Origin: Neodontobutis hainanensis
Taxonomy: Eukaryota; Chordata; Actinopteri; Gobiiformes; Odontobutidae
Assembly (NCBI GenBank): GCA_024349245.1
Contig: JALDNG010000039.1
Location: 1,837,001 to 1,901,000 of the forward strand
DNA: 64,000 nt
Direction: 5' to 3'
Under the pieces are notes generated by a model. That model saw only the letters and a program-made list of their open reading frames with translations. It was not told where the DNA came from and did not search any database. A program made the translations under genes and the position numbers. The first letter of the stretch is position 1. Every line of letters begins with the position of its first letter. Below, piece after piece: positions 1 through 10,564 of the stretch.

Positions 1-175
1 AGAAATCTGGCACCCTATTGAACGAAGTTAACCTGAGAGAGCGTGCCGTTCACAGACACCAGAATGAACGAGTTCACAGTTACGTTCATTAGGCAGTAAT
101 ACCGCACGTTCAGTTCACGTTCGCCCAAAATATGAACGAGTTCATGAACTATTGTTCAATGAACGGCACAACACT
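1..175 (-). mobile_element. hAT-like transposon end (non-autonomous, cut by window edge)
   Basis: The segment is full of GAACGAGTTCA / GTTCATGAAC words that are near-palindromic, and it stops at CGGCACAACACTG (163-175). The CAACACTG-3' terminus matches the inverted end CAGTG(T)TG of many vertebrate hAT elements. No transposase coding is present in the visible part, so this is either a non-autonomous copy or the far end of a larger one whose other end lies outside the window. Orientation is arbitrary. The family assignment rests on the terminus and the repeated GTTCA words only. Confidence 0.5.
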
Positions 176-176
176 G

Positions 177-405
177 CCCATATCAAACCTGTGATTTTTA
201 GGGAAAGTCATCAAAAAAGTTGTCTATCAGCAACTTAATGAATTTCTATTACTTAACAACTGCATTGATACTTTTCAGTCAGGATTTAGACCCATCACAG
301 ACTGAGACTGCACTTATCAAAGTCACAAATGACATCGGTCTGAACACTGACACGGGCAGTTACTGTCTTAGTTCTGTTGGACTTGAGTGCTGACTTGAGT
401 CCATT
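177..405 (+). mobile_element. L2-clade LINE reverse transcriptase fragment
   Basis: Conceptual translation across frames gives an RT palm/finger stretch: P-I-S-N-L, F-L-G-K-V, Q-Q-L-N-E-F-L, F-Q-S-G-F-R-P, then D-L-S-A near 390. This is the L2 pattern. One in-frame stop and one frameshift near the FQSGFRP motif show decay. It closely matches the copy at 11285-11890, including the same one-base lesion after CATCACAG, so both come from one subfamily. It is truncated on both sides and abuts the hAT end at 175. Confidence 0.72.
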
Positions 406-479
406 TTTGGAATATGTAGTTTTTTAGTAAGCCACTGTGCGTAAACATTACTGGGACAAGTAAAAGCATTTGGAATCAG

Positions 480-530
480 TTTTCAAGGTGAAGACATTTT
501 GTCTCTAATTCCAAGAGACTTTATCAGTTT
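480..530 (+). repeat. Dispersed repeat, GGTGAAGACATTTTGTCTCT family, copy 1
   Basis: TTTTCAAGGTGAAGACATTT then TTGTCTCT and CCAAGAGACTTTATCAG. The same phrase recurs at 7212-7240 and 44636-44690, so it is a dispersed repeat at least three times in 64 kb. Internally GTCTCT and AGAGAC are complementary, giving a small stem. Class unknown. Confidence 0.6.
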
Positions 531-799
531 TGAGATAAACTGGTAAGAGAGCTGAGCTTATATCTCTAGAGGGAGGAGTTTCCCCATAAACCAAACCTGA
601 TGGACCAGACTGTTCTGGTCTCATAGTTGTTAGCCATGAAAGGACAGTGTAACTCCTGTTGTGAGAGTTGTTAAAGGCTCAGGAGAGTCGTTAGTGACAC
701 TGATCCATTCAAGAGCTGTGTTTGTTGTTCATGGGTGAAGCGCTTTTGTTTTAGGTTTAAGAACACTGTTATAAATACTAGGCAACATGAATCTGAGGA

Positions 800-843
800 C
801 ACCTCCTCTGTTCAACGAAAGCTTTTCTTGAACAGAGGAGGTG
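800..843. repeat. Perfect 16-bp hairpin
   Basis: CACCTCCTCTGTTCAA (800-815) is the exact reverse complement of TTGAACAGAGGAGGTG (828-843). They are separated by a 12-nt loop that contains AAGCTT. One mismatch further out, two more G-C pairs form. It could be the heart of a MITE or a structured transcript segment; no flanking duplication is apparent. Confidence 0.85.
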
Positions 844-3800
844 GCCAACTGAACACATCCAGTAATCAGTCTAAGTCTGGTGCTGTGCAGTTGGGTCCTG
901 AGTCTGGCGTTATAGGCACCATCTAAAATACTGATGACTACAGGGCCCTGTGCTACAAAGCTAATGGAACCTACCCTGAATATGTCTCTCCTGCCTAGTT
1001 AGACAAAACCTAACAATCCTGGTCTGAGGGTTGTTGCTGGAAACTGGTTGAACAATCTTAGAGTTGCTGCGCAAGTTCTGAGTTGCACGACACTGGTTAT
1101 AAACTTTCTCTCTCAACTCAGTTTTAAAACCATAACCTCAACCTGTAGGAAATGGGCTACTTGGGCTGAGAAACAAGAAGAAACAAGGTCACAGCCAAAA
1201 AGAGTAAAAAAAACTGTTTGTACAAATGTGTAAGTTTAAAGACAGTGATTGTAATTCTGATTATGTCCTCGGCATAGTTCGTCTTGTTTCTCACACACAC
1301 ACAAGTGTACTTAATGTCCTCTAAATTGTTTTTGTGCAGAGTTTAAAGTATATTCCCTTAACAAAAATAAAAATAAGTTTTGCTCACATCTGATTGATCC
1401 AGTTTGGTTTTGGGGACTCTAAACCAGAATAAAACCTACTCTGGAGCAGGTTAGCTCTGTGGAGTAAGTACCATGGTGATGAAACCTGCTGAAAACCAAA
1501 CCATCTTTTAGAGACAGAAAACTCAGTCTGCGCAAGTTAACCTGAACTTATCTGGATCTAAAAGCCGGTTTCCAGCAACAGGCCTCAGTGGTATCACAAA
1601 GCGAATCATTACCTGTTTGAGTTAACCCTAGGTCTCTCTTTATAGTGAGAGCAGGTTCACATGAAGCAGGCAGAGTAGGGACTACCCAACCAATCACAGC
1701 AACATGTGAGAGAGAGTAATCCTGATGAAAAACCCTAAACTAAGCTCACACAAAACGAGCAACACAAGAGACTGATCCCCATTTACACCGAAAGCATCTC
1801 ACGAGTGTTGAGTGTTAGGAGCGTCTGCTTTAAAAGCGTCAATTTAAAAAAATAATGTCAGCGTTGCTGCTAACTAATATGCGTTTGTGGATCTCCCTCT
1901 CTTTTGCCGACTTCATATAGAAGGGAAGTAACAATTAAACTTCCATGTAACTGAACAAGATGGACGGCACAGTGGGGGGCTTGACTGCTGCTTCACAAGA
2001 CAAACAGAGACGTGCTTATACATCGTCTTTGTACAGTGGGTAATTACTTACTGCCAAAAAACAAAGTTGTGGCTTTTGTGCTCCAAGCCTTCTCTTTCTT
2101 TACATTGTCCTTGTAAAATTGGCGTTTGGTGTCATAAATACAAATTTTCTCAGTTAACTTCTCACCGTCATGTGAGCAGCATTGACTGAAGTACTGGTGC
2201 AATGTTAACGTCACTGCTATGTTTTAGTGTTAGATTATTTTGATAGCGTAGCGGAAGTGCATTTTGAAACTTTGTGCTTACTTCCTGTGGTTTCCCGGTG
2301 TAACTTGTTAGATTGACGTGAAGATGCTTGAAAAATAGAAGTCCAACCTATCAATAGCGTTGCGTTGGTTTGAGGTTCTTAGATGCAGCCGGGGTAAATT
2401 GTCAGACCGACTAAAATAGAAAGCGATTTACAAGCATAAGACGCGGCGCTGCAGTGATGCAATGTTGCAGTGCAGATGTCGCACTAGATTTTTTCACTAT
2501 CCGTCATTTTGACAGATGGAGTCGTAAATTTTCTGTCCTCGTCTATTATTACCTGTCATTTTTATTTTTTATACTTTAATAATACTTAATAGCCTTTCAT
2601 TTTACTCACATTTTAAGAAATTTCAATACGAGCATAGAGGACAGATTATTTGTGTTATTTAAGAACAACCGATAACGTTACATAAAAAGTGAAAGAATAT
2701 TTTGTGATTGAACTCTAGAGCACACAATACGATTCCGACAATCATGAGGTGTTGTCGTGCCCTTCCCCTGATACGTTTGTTACTTCATTTACTTTTATTT
2801 ATTTACCTTTAAGTGTAAAGTGCATAATAAAACTGAAATAAATAAGTGTTGCCTCTGACGGCAGCTACACTATTTGAGTCTTTACAAGTAGAGATGACAG
2901 TTGGATTACATCTTCTGAGACAGTATATTAGATAGAGAAGGGGAGGCAAAAATAATATCAAAGAATGACAATTGAAGCACTCCAGACAAATTAAAAGCCA
3001 TTCGTTCCAACACACGTCTAAGATTAAAGAAAGAACTAGGGACGGGAGACCATAAACCCAAGTAATGAAGCTAACAAGACGAGACAGCACCAAGAGAGAC
3101 TGATTTATCCATATAAAGAGCTGTTTTAAACTGGTGGGTGTGCAACGTTTTGAGAAACGCAATTAGCACACCACTTTCCAGTGCAGCTGTGGCCAAATAC
3201 TTCACACCAATGATTGGAGCGCACATTTAAGCCTCAATCTATTCTGCCTGCTCACACTATAATAATAAAAGAATCATTTCAACTCATCTACCTTTCATTA
3301 TCTTCTCTGTTCCCAAGCCAGTGTCATTAATGAGTGCATTAAGAGCACATAAGAAGCAACACAATCAACTCAGTTGAGCTGCTGCTGGGCTGCTGTTTTT
3401 CTAATGATTAATTCAAAGGAAATATTTAAATGTCTTGTTTCAACGTTCACCTTTGATAGCTTTAATAAAGTTTTAATAACAGCTGCAGACAATGAAGATG
3501 ATCAATAAACATGAGCCAAAGGCATCATGTGATGTCTGTAAATTAGTCTAAATGAGCATATTTATATGATGCATAACAGTCTGCTGAAAACTCTAAATGT
3601 CATTGTCATTTTGAGGCATTATTCTGAGGGTGATTTATTGTAATTCTTACTCCTGTCCAGTTGGTGGCAAATGTACATATCAATTATCAATTATCTAAAA
3701 TCGTCTCATCTTTGTCTTGCTGTATTCAGTTGCAAAAATGTCATGGCAGCTAAGAGGGAGTAGTTTCTTCAAACTGACAAATAGATCTAATATTGTTAAT

Positions 3801-4093
3801 AAAGGTGAAAAAAAAAGGACATGATGCAGTGGAGGATGACGAAGAACAAACAGACAACAGTAAACAGGGCAGGCAGACAGAGCTACAGAACAGCCAATAA
3901 ATAAAGTTTAGTTAATTTTTGTTATTTCCGTTTGTAGTCGGAATTAAATTGTGTAATATACTGCGATCTAAACATTTACACATGCCTGTTCAAGCACAAA
4001 ATATTTTTTCACTGTCTTTCCAGCAAAATATATTTTTTTTAATCATAGAAAAATTTAACTTGGCACAACATAATTCTTAACAAGACAAATATA

Positions 4094-4505
4094 AAAGTCT
4101 GTGATAGCACCACCCAATACCTAGGCTTTCCCAGGCCAGCCGAGAGACAGAGTCCCTCCAGTGTGTCTTAGGTCTTTCCCGGGGCCTCCTCCCGATAGGA
4201 CATGCCTGGAGGACAGTAGCTTTACTCCAAGCTCCTCCCGAGTGACTGAGCTCCTCACCCTATCGCTAAGGAAGCGCCAAGCTACCCTGTGGAGAAAGCT
4301 CATTTTGGCCACCTGTATCCGGGATCTTGTTCTTTGGTCATGGCCCACAGCTCATGACCATAAGTAAGAATAGGAACGTAGATTGAACGGTAAATTGATA
4401 GCCTTGCCTTGCAGCTCAGCTCTTTCTTCACCACAACAGACCTGTACATCAACATTCACTGCAGAATCCATCTGTCAATTTCCCATTCCATCCTTTCCTC
4501 ACTCG
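4094..4505 (-). mobile_element. Rex3 (RTE clade) LINE, 3' coding fragment
   Basis: The minus strand reads the Rex3 C-terminal region downstream of the RT: RTRSRIQVAKMSFL, RVRSSVTREELGV, then a short segment corresponding to RHVLSGGGPGKDLRHTG before a frame-shifted LAWESLGI-like end. DNA identity with the long copy at 23291-26166 is obvious, for example over its GAGCTCCTCACC and TTCACCACAACAGACCTGTAC segments. Both the 5' RT core and the 3' GATG tail are missing. A Tc1-like element follows 150 bp downstream. Confidence 0.88.
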
Positions 4506-4658
4506 TGAACACTACTCAAAGATAGCAACTTAGATAAACAACTTTTGGAATTATAGACAAATGGAAAAAGATACAAATTTATCAGGTCAAACAACATCAA
4601 GCCCGGTGAAAATATCTGAAATATGAACACCTTGGGGGGGTTTGGAAAAAACTACATA

Positions 4659-5430
4659 CACTCACCTAAAGCATTATTAGGAACACTATGCTAATACTGT
4701 GTTTGACCCCCTTTCGCCTTCAGAACTGCCTTAATTCTACATGGCATTGATTCAACAAGGTGCTGAAAGCATTCTTTAGAAATGTTGGCCCATATTGAGA
4801 GGATAGCATCTTGCAGTTGATGATGATTTGTGAGATGCACATCCAGGGCACGAAGCTCCCGTTCCACCACATCCCAAAGATGATCTTGGGTTGAGATCTG
4901 GTGACTGTGGGGGCTATTTTAGTTCAGTGAACTCACTGTAATGTTCAAGAAACCAATTTGAAATGATTCAAGCTTTGTGACATGGTGCATTATCCTGCTG
5001 GAAGTATCCATCAGAGGATGGGTACATGGTGGTCATAAAGGGATGGACATGGTAAGAAACAATGCTCAGGTAGGCCGTGGCATTTAAACGATGCCCAATT
5101 GGCACTAAGGGGTCTAAAGTGTGCCAAGAAAACATCCCCCACACCATTACACCACCACCACCAGCCTGCACAGTGGGAACAAGGCATGATGGATCCATGT
5201 TCTCATTCTGTTTACTCCAAATTCTGACTCTACCATCTGAATGTCTCAACAGAAATCCAGACTCATCAGACCTCTTTTTCCTATTTGTAGTGATGATTGG
5301 TACCCGGGGGGGTCTTCTGCTGTTGCAGCCCATCCGCCACAAGGTGGCTTCACACCACTGCCATGGTTGATTAGATTCTTCCATTAATGAGAAATTGAAC
5401 AGGTGTTCCTAATAATCTTTTAGGTGAGTG
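4659..5430 (-). mobile_element. Complete but internally deleted Tc1-like element (family E)
   Basis: The termini are inverted repeats of 28 bp with two mismatches: CACTCACCTAAAGCATTATT at the left, and the complement of AATAATCTTTTAGGTGAGTG at the right. Each is flanked by the TA expected for Tc1/mariner (4657-4658 and 5431-5432). At 772 bp it is about half the length of an autonomous Tc1-like element. The deletion has removed the DNA-binding N-terminus of the transposase, so it would depend on a transposase supplied in trans. Confidence 0.9.
4700..5384 (-). pseudogene. Tc1-like transposase remnant (DDE domain)
   Basis: The frame 5384-4968 carries SDESGFLLRHSDGRVRIW, where the aspartate of the first catalytic motif sits at the equivalent of WSDE. 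It continues with GGGGVMVWGMFSW, a Tc1 landmark, and the second catalytic aspartate in FQQDNAPCHKA. A stop follows HKA. The continuing frame then shows PPQSPDLNP, the usual approach to the third acidic residue, followed by breaks. The helix-turn-helix N-terminus is absent. It decayed after deletion and is not functional. Confidence 0.88.
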
Positions 5431-5579
5431 TATTATATAGATTATCCAGGGCAGGGGTGGGAGTGTTGAAGGAGCATGGATCCTTGAATGGTTAGGCAGG
5501 AGTGCTTTTTTCAACCTGTTGCTGGTGGCTTCTCAGAAGACCATTTCTTTGTTAATGAGGGCGCCCAGAACCATTCTGG

Positions 5580-5905
5580 TGTCTTAGGGAGTGCAAATTA
5601 TCCATTAGTCTCCTCACTCCACGTTTGTTCATGTGTGGGCACGTTCCTTTGAACAGGGTGTCATGTTGCCAAAACATGTTAAAGTTATCAATGAAGTGCA
5701 CACCTCTTGTCTCACAGGTCCCGGACTGTCATGTATGTAATGCAAGCAGCCGTCTGAATTTGTTGAGCCGCCTGTCGATGTTTGGGAGTGCTTCACTGAT
5801 AAAAGATTTCACTTCCAGTTCCTCAAGTTTCTGTAAAAGTCTTTTTACTTCTGTAAAGTGGATCTCTTCACTGGGAATATTGAGTATGGACAAAAGAAAA
5901 GGTTT
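5580..5905 (-). pseudogene. SGNH-hydrolase-like fragment, probably mobile-element encoded
   Basis: Reading leftward, the protein shows a conserved core with VKSFISEALPNIDRRLNKFR and RLLALHT, a one-base frameshift, then GVHFIDNFNMFW and H-M-N-K-R-G-V-R-R-L-M-D-N-L. This resembles the C-terminal half of the SGNH/GDSL-like domain encoded in multicopy in fish genomes (pattern ISGPLP...RL..LN.WL, FIDNF..FW, DG.HPN..G...L..N). The final catalytic Asp-x-x-His block appears as T-C-P-H-M-N, so the expected aspartate is gone. The N-terminal Ser motif is not visible. It is a broken copy; linkage to a LINE or other element is inference. Confidence 0.6.
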
Positions 5906-6639
5906 CACAGGCAGTATTGTATAACATACTATATATTTATCATGGAACTGATGCTGCTGGCAAGGAACGTTTCTGTCAGTATATATCACTTAAAAAACAT
6001 TGAAATGTTAGAGAACAATGTCACCAGGGCAAAACCTTTGCCTCTACTAGTATGGTTTTGGAAAATGTAGCTGACTGGACATATGTAAAAAACGTTCTTT
6101 AGTGAAAGACTCTCTTTGATTAGTGTCTGTTATTCTCCTCCAGGATGCAGGTAAAGTTGTAAATCTTCAGGACTCTGGCAGAAAGAAACAAAAGATTTTG
6201 AGAGTAAACAGAGGTCTTGTGAGTTTTAACCACACAACTGTTCTTCTGTAGAGTCCATACAAATAGTGTTGCTATGCAAATAATTTTATTATATTTGGTG
6301 AGAAGAAAGTGTTTTCTAGTGATATATCAGATCTTAAAATTAAGATACAGGTGTTAAAACAGATAAAGGAAAAACACTTAAACCAGCCATAATTTCTGTC
6401 TGTGGAGATAGTTGCTTACCTTTCCTTTGTAGGAAGAAATATTAGTACCAATACGCTACTCATTTTGTAGATTCTGCCTGACTGAAAGAAGGGACTACAA
6501 AAAGAAAAGTTTGAGAACACAAAGAGACTGTACAGCAGCTGTCTGCTATTGGCCAATGTCGTGGCAAAATTATCCCAAACTGACCCCTCAGTCTTCAGAT
6601 CCACCATCTTATGGAATAATTCACAAATGCACAACCATC

Positions 6640-6960
6640 TCCATGTCATAGAGTCCTTTATTGTTCAATCCTAACAACAAAACGACCCGGATAGACCATC
6701 CCAAATTCTACCAAAGATTGTATCTTCAGACTAGCCTTTTATACATTTTTTTAACATGACAGTTTTAACAATTTACAACCTCTCCACTGGGCCAAGGACC
6801 CCTCCTTTCTAATGGCCCCCACCTTTCTCTTGTAACCTATGTCCCAGTTACTTTCTGACCTCCTCTGGTGCCAGGCACATGTCTCTTATCTGTAACTTAG
6901 ATCTTCCCTGTGTGTGTGTGTGTTCATTAAACTTAAAAACCATACACTCTGATATTATTT
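6640..6960 (-). mobile_element. Possible LTR (promoter plus poly(A) signal), uncertain
   Basis: On the minus strand a TATA-like GTATAAAAGGC (around 6740) is followed about 75 bp downstream by AATAAAGG (around 6660), preceded by a G/C-rich upstream block. This order and spacing match the U3-R of a solo LTR. I could not find convincing TG...CA ends or a target duplication, and no gag/pol sequence is adjacent. Treat as a candidate only. Confidence 0.3.
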
Positions 6961-7192
6961 TTCTTTTCTATTAATATGTTTCTAGATGTATTACATATAA
7001 CATCTTATTTGAATATAAACCATGCATAAGAATAAACCATAAAACACATAACATAAACTCATCATGCATAAATGAATAACTAAATAAGTATACAAAAATA
7101 AAACACATAATATCAAAAATATTACACAACACCAGGGCATTATACAAAGAGTAAAGTTTGACTCACCCATTAATTGAAGAAAATGTTAAATC

Positions 7193-7285
7193 AAAGGCCT
7201 CTGGATTTACGTTTTCAAGGTGAAGACATTTTGTCTCTTCACCTTAGTTTTCTCTTCACCTTGAAAACTAAGTCCAGAGGCCTTT
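7193..7285. repeat. Imperfect palindrome with ~34-bp arms containing the GGTGAAGACATTTTG repeat
   Basis: Left arm 7193-7226 (AAAGGCCTCTGGATTTACGT then TTTCAAGGTGAAGA) pairs with right arm 7253-7285 with one mismatch and one indel. The loop is about 26 nt. The left arm includes copy 2 of the dispersed repeat seen at 480 and 44636, so the palindrome probably arose by an inverted duplication of that repeat. Confidence 0.8.
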
Positions 7286-7490
7286 GCTTTGACCTTTTCT
7301 TCAAGATGACCTAGATGACTGAGAACCTCACACAATCACCCTTTAATTCCTATTTTCATATCTGCATAGTGCGTCCCAGGTTTTGGTCATGATTTATTTG
7401 AAGGTGTAATCTCTAATGATGTGGCACTGTATATTACACAAGATAAGCCTTTCACTTACATCACTCAAGCCTGACCTTTGGTTGAGCATA

Positions 7491-8420
7491 ATGTCTCGGG
7501 TTACTTGACTGTAAACCTGTTCCCTTAAAATGCGGGAACGAGATGCTGCGTAGCATTACGCTATGTCGAACATTGATTGGGTGTCCAACACGCCAAGAGT
7601 TGGCTTATATAACCTCTGTGGTTGACACAGCTCATCAGCGGCAGCTGTCTGATTGCGCGCACCTGAACAGAGGGTATAAGTAACTTCCATGATGCGGAAG
7701 TGGCTTCAGGTCAACTTTGGCTGAAGAGCGTCCAGACACGCCCAGTGCGGCATTGCAGCACAGCATCTTGTTCCCACATCTTAAGGCCCGTACACACCGG
7801 ACGAATATCTGCGCGCGTTAATTGCCAGCGTTTTTTTCAACACTATTTTTGTATTCACACCAAGCGATTTTCGCTGACGATGAGCCGAGTGAACATGCAA
7901 ATTCATTCCCTGACATTAGATGGCGCTTAATGTAAAACAGAAATACCCCGGTACACAAGGTGGCGCTGCGCAACTTAATCAATGTCGCATTTGTCATAAG
8001 TTCTCTTATTTCTTCCCGGCAGTGTAAACGCTACTTTGCGTATATCTTCTTCGCCGTTACGTATGTGTGCTCGGCAAGACCGTTTTGTGTTTGAGCGCCC
8101 CCAAGTTGTGTTTTAAACCAAACCAAAAACCAAACCAAAAAAACGAACCCGAGGTGTTTTTTAAAAACTGACGCTTTAACGCGTGGCGTTTTTTCGCGTC
8201 GGTGTGAACACTCACATTGGCGCCCATTGTTAAGTCGCGAGGCGTTAAACGTCGGCGAATAACGTCGGTGAAATTCGTCCCGGTGTGCACAGGACTTTAA
8301 GGGAACAGGGTTACAGTCAAGTAACCCGAGACATTCCCTATCAAATGCTACACTGGGTGCTGCGTAGCATTACGCTAAGGGGAATGAGAATACCAACGCG
8401 CCGCACTGTAAGTGTCTGGA
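7491..8420. repeat. Repeat with 38-bp inverted arms and an internal direct repeat
   Basis: Arm 7491-7528 begins ATGTCTCGGGTTACTTGACT and ends TTCCCTTAA. Arm 8297-8334 is its reverse complement with a single mismatch in 38. Beyond each arm the phrase GCTGCGTAGCATTACGCTA occurs in the same orientation (7545-7563 and 8359-8377), so the structure is not a simple palindrome. It belongs to a GCTGCGT...CGCTA type repeat I associate with fish genomes, class unknown. A TTAA-flanked MITE sits between the arms. Confidence 0.7.
7785..8296. mobile_element. TTAA-flanked MITE (piggyBac- or Kolobok-like)
   Basis: The element is bounded by TTAA at 7781-7784 and 8297-8300. Its ends are inverted: GGCCCGTACACACCGGACGA at the left, against AGTCCTGTGCACACCGGGAC on the opposite strand at the right, about 24 bp with two one-base gaps. 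The interior is CpG-containing and has no transposase. TTAA duplication is the hallmark of piggyBac and Kolobok superfamilies; which one supplied the enzyme cannot be told. Confidence 0.75.
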
Positions 8421-9035
8421 CCCCCCAGGTTGTAAAGTGTGCACAAACACAAAAGAGGTCTCAAACACGATTTTGGGATGATGACTTAAGGACATGCAAG
8501 CCTGAAATAGCATGAACATCCAAGTTATAGATTTTAGTCATTTGTAAAAAGGTTGTAAAAATTTTTGAAAAGGTGAGTTTTTAACTGTTTCCTAAATGTT
8601 TCTAGTGAGTCAGAGGTTTGGATCGGTGAAGGGAGGGAGTTCCAGAGGGTAGGGTAAAGGCTCTGTTCCCCAAGGTACCCAAGGTACAAATTACATCAAT
8701 GTGATTCTTTTTACTGTGTATATGTCTATAATGTCACTTTTGATGTTGATGAGAAAGAACATAGAAGGCTTTGAGTCAAGAAAGGTTTGTGGATTGTAAC
8801 ACTGTTATGACTGGTCAAAAGAGACCATACCAGCGTGCTCAAAAAGTATATTAAATACAAAGTAATTAAAATCCCAACTAAAAGTTAACAAAAAGTACAT
8901 TGAGGTGTAAGTGTGTGCATTAGTGGTGCACAGCAGTGTAGTATGTGCAAGGTGAGTGTATGTGTGTAAAAGTGCATGGTATGTAAAAACAAAAGAGAAA
9001 TTTAAATAACAAGAAGTTGTGGAATTTGATTTAAC
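8421..9035. other. Intervening sequence with an unclassified repeat-like block
   Basis: At 8570-8660 the phrase AGTGAGTCAGAGGTTTGGAT followed by GGGAGGGAGTTCCAGAGGGT looks like a dispersed teleost repeat, though I cannot assign it. The remainder, including short GTGTGT-rich stretches at 8900-8980, shows nothing identifiable. Confidence 0.35.
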
Positions 9036-9039
9036 TTTA

Positions 9040-9365
9040 AGTGTGGGTGCACAGTGGTTAGTGCTCTTGCCTCACAGCAAGAAGGTTGCAAGTTTAAACC
9101 CCGGTCGACTCGAACATCCTTAGCCAACTCTGGCCTTTCTGTTGGGAATCTGCATGTCCTCCCTGTGAAACCGTGTGTTCTCTCCAGGTACAGTGGCTTC
9201 CTCTCACCTTCCGAAGACATGCATTCATAGGTCAATTGGCAAATGTAAATTATTCATACTGAATGAATGTGAGAGTTAATGGTTGTCTGTCACTGTCTAT
9301 GTCTAAATCTCAGAGCTGCGGGAATCACCTGCAGCCCCTAACAGGACTAAGTGGAAGAAAATGAA
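9040..9365 (+). repeat. Abundant teleost short interspersed repeat (GCACAGTGGTTAGTGCTCTTGCCTCACAG type)
   Basis: The order GTGCACAGTGGTTAGTGCTC, TTGCCTCACAGCAAGAAGG, CCGTGTGTTCTCTCCAGGTAC, GAAGACATGCA, TGAATGTGAG follows a very common teleost repeat. In intact copies it runs from a GGCACGGTGGTG-like head through a landmark equivalent to TTCTCTCCGGGTA. Here it is about 10-20% diverged from that consensus as I remember it. Its transposition class is not clear from sequence. Confidence 0.75.
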
Positions 9366-10219
9366 CACTGATGCTTTTTTATTCTAAATAATCTTGGTGA
9401 GACAAAAGCCTACAAAACAGCTAAGAGTATAGAAGGTTAAAACATGTTTTAGTTGAGATCAGTTGAGATGTCTACAAAACACAGTTAAGACATCTGCACA
9501 GTCACACATACACTTCTAAACACATTGAGTTGAATAAACAGAGAGACCAATGTTCTCAGCTGGACGTGAAGGGACCGTTCTCTAATGCAAAGAACCAGTG
9601 TGGACAGGCCTAGCACTGCTATTGTTGGGCTCTTTGGGGTATTAGCAGACACTCTGTACACTGACAGTCAGCATTCCATCTTCATTAACCCTGTGGCGAC
9701 ATGCTGCTTATGGAAATAAGATTGACAGCAGAATCATACTGAGTGCTAGCAACACATTCACAAAAGAAGTCAAGTGAAGTCAGAGAGTGTAAAGGTAAAA
9801 GCCAGAATTGAAATAGCATTGCATTCTCTGTGTGAGTTACATCGACACACAAAAGTTGCATAATTGCAGACAGCTCTTAGGGTCAGTAATGGAATACTAA
9901 AGGACCATTCTTAGTATGCGGACACAGGAATTAGTGTGGAAGAGCCCTGCCATACAAGTACTGCTTTCAATATATTCTTATTTTATGGTCTATTTAACAA
10001 ATGTATAGTGACAGTTCCATCTCAGTTTCGCACAGAACCAGAACTTTAGCAAAGATGCAGCACTGGAAGTTGGCAAAATCCAATAGTGGCTTTCCAAGTA
10101 TATCAAAAAATACGTTGGCATTGTTTTGGTGTTTTTGGAGTAACCTTCTTGTGTTTGTGTTATAGCTGTCAAAATGCAGTTTTAATTCAAAGTCAAAAAG
10201 CATTAAGTCTCATTGATGA
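9366..10219. other. No recognisable feature
   Basis: AT-rich sequence with only short random open frames on both strands. No splice-bounded exon, repeat ends or RNA structure stands out. Confidence 0.4.
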
Positions 10220-10564
10220 TAGCCTGGCTCCGCCCTCCTACGTACTTCCGCTCAATTTCATTTCGCTTTAGTACTTAGTCTGGGATCGCTGTATATTCTT
10301 AGGTTTCCAGAAATCAATTTTTTGTAGGACCAATCAGCGAACAGAGGGAGTGACTTATTGTTTCCGGTCGGTTTCGGCGCATGACATACGTCACGACCAC
10401 ACGTTAGCGATTGGCTATGGCAGATCCTGAGTGACTCTGGGCAGATCCAATAGTTTTAAACTTCAACAGAGTTCCCGCATTCAAGGAAGTAAACGCTTGT
10501 CAATGGAGCGAGGCCAGACTCTCTGTACAAATGAAATGTACGAGAGTCTGGTAGAACCAGGCTA
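10220..10564. mobile_element. 345-bp MITE with 9-bp target-site duplication
   Basis: The element starts TAGCCTGGCTCCGCCC and ends ACCAGGCTA, an 8-bp perfect terminal inverted repeat. CATTGATGA is duplicated exactly on both sides (10211-10219 and 10565-10573). A subterminal hairpin lies just inside the right end: CCAGACTCTCTGTAC (10514-10528) faces GTACGAGAGTCTGG (10538-10551). No protein is encoded. A 9-bp duplication fits MULE- or Merlin-like transposases better than hAT (8 bp) or Tc1 (TA), but the superfamily is open. Confidence 0.75.

Larger units (their letters stand above)
406..4093. other. Unrecognised, mostly non-coding stretch
   Basis: No credible coding exon is visible; the longest open frames are under 120 codons and resemble nothing. 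Contents that can be named: one copy of the TTTTCAAGGTGAAGACATTT repeat at 480-530, a perfect hairpin at 800-843, and around 1021-1600 phrases such as GCAGGTTAGCTCTGTGGAG together with an inverted pair (GTTGCTGGAAACTGG at 1030 and CCGGTTTCCAGCAAC at 1565), which suggests an old non-autonomous DNA transposon. From 1830 to 4090 I see nothing beyond AT-rich unique-looking sequence. Confidence 0.4.
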
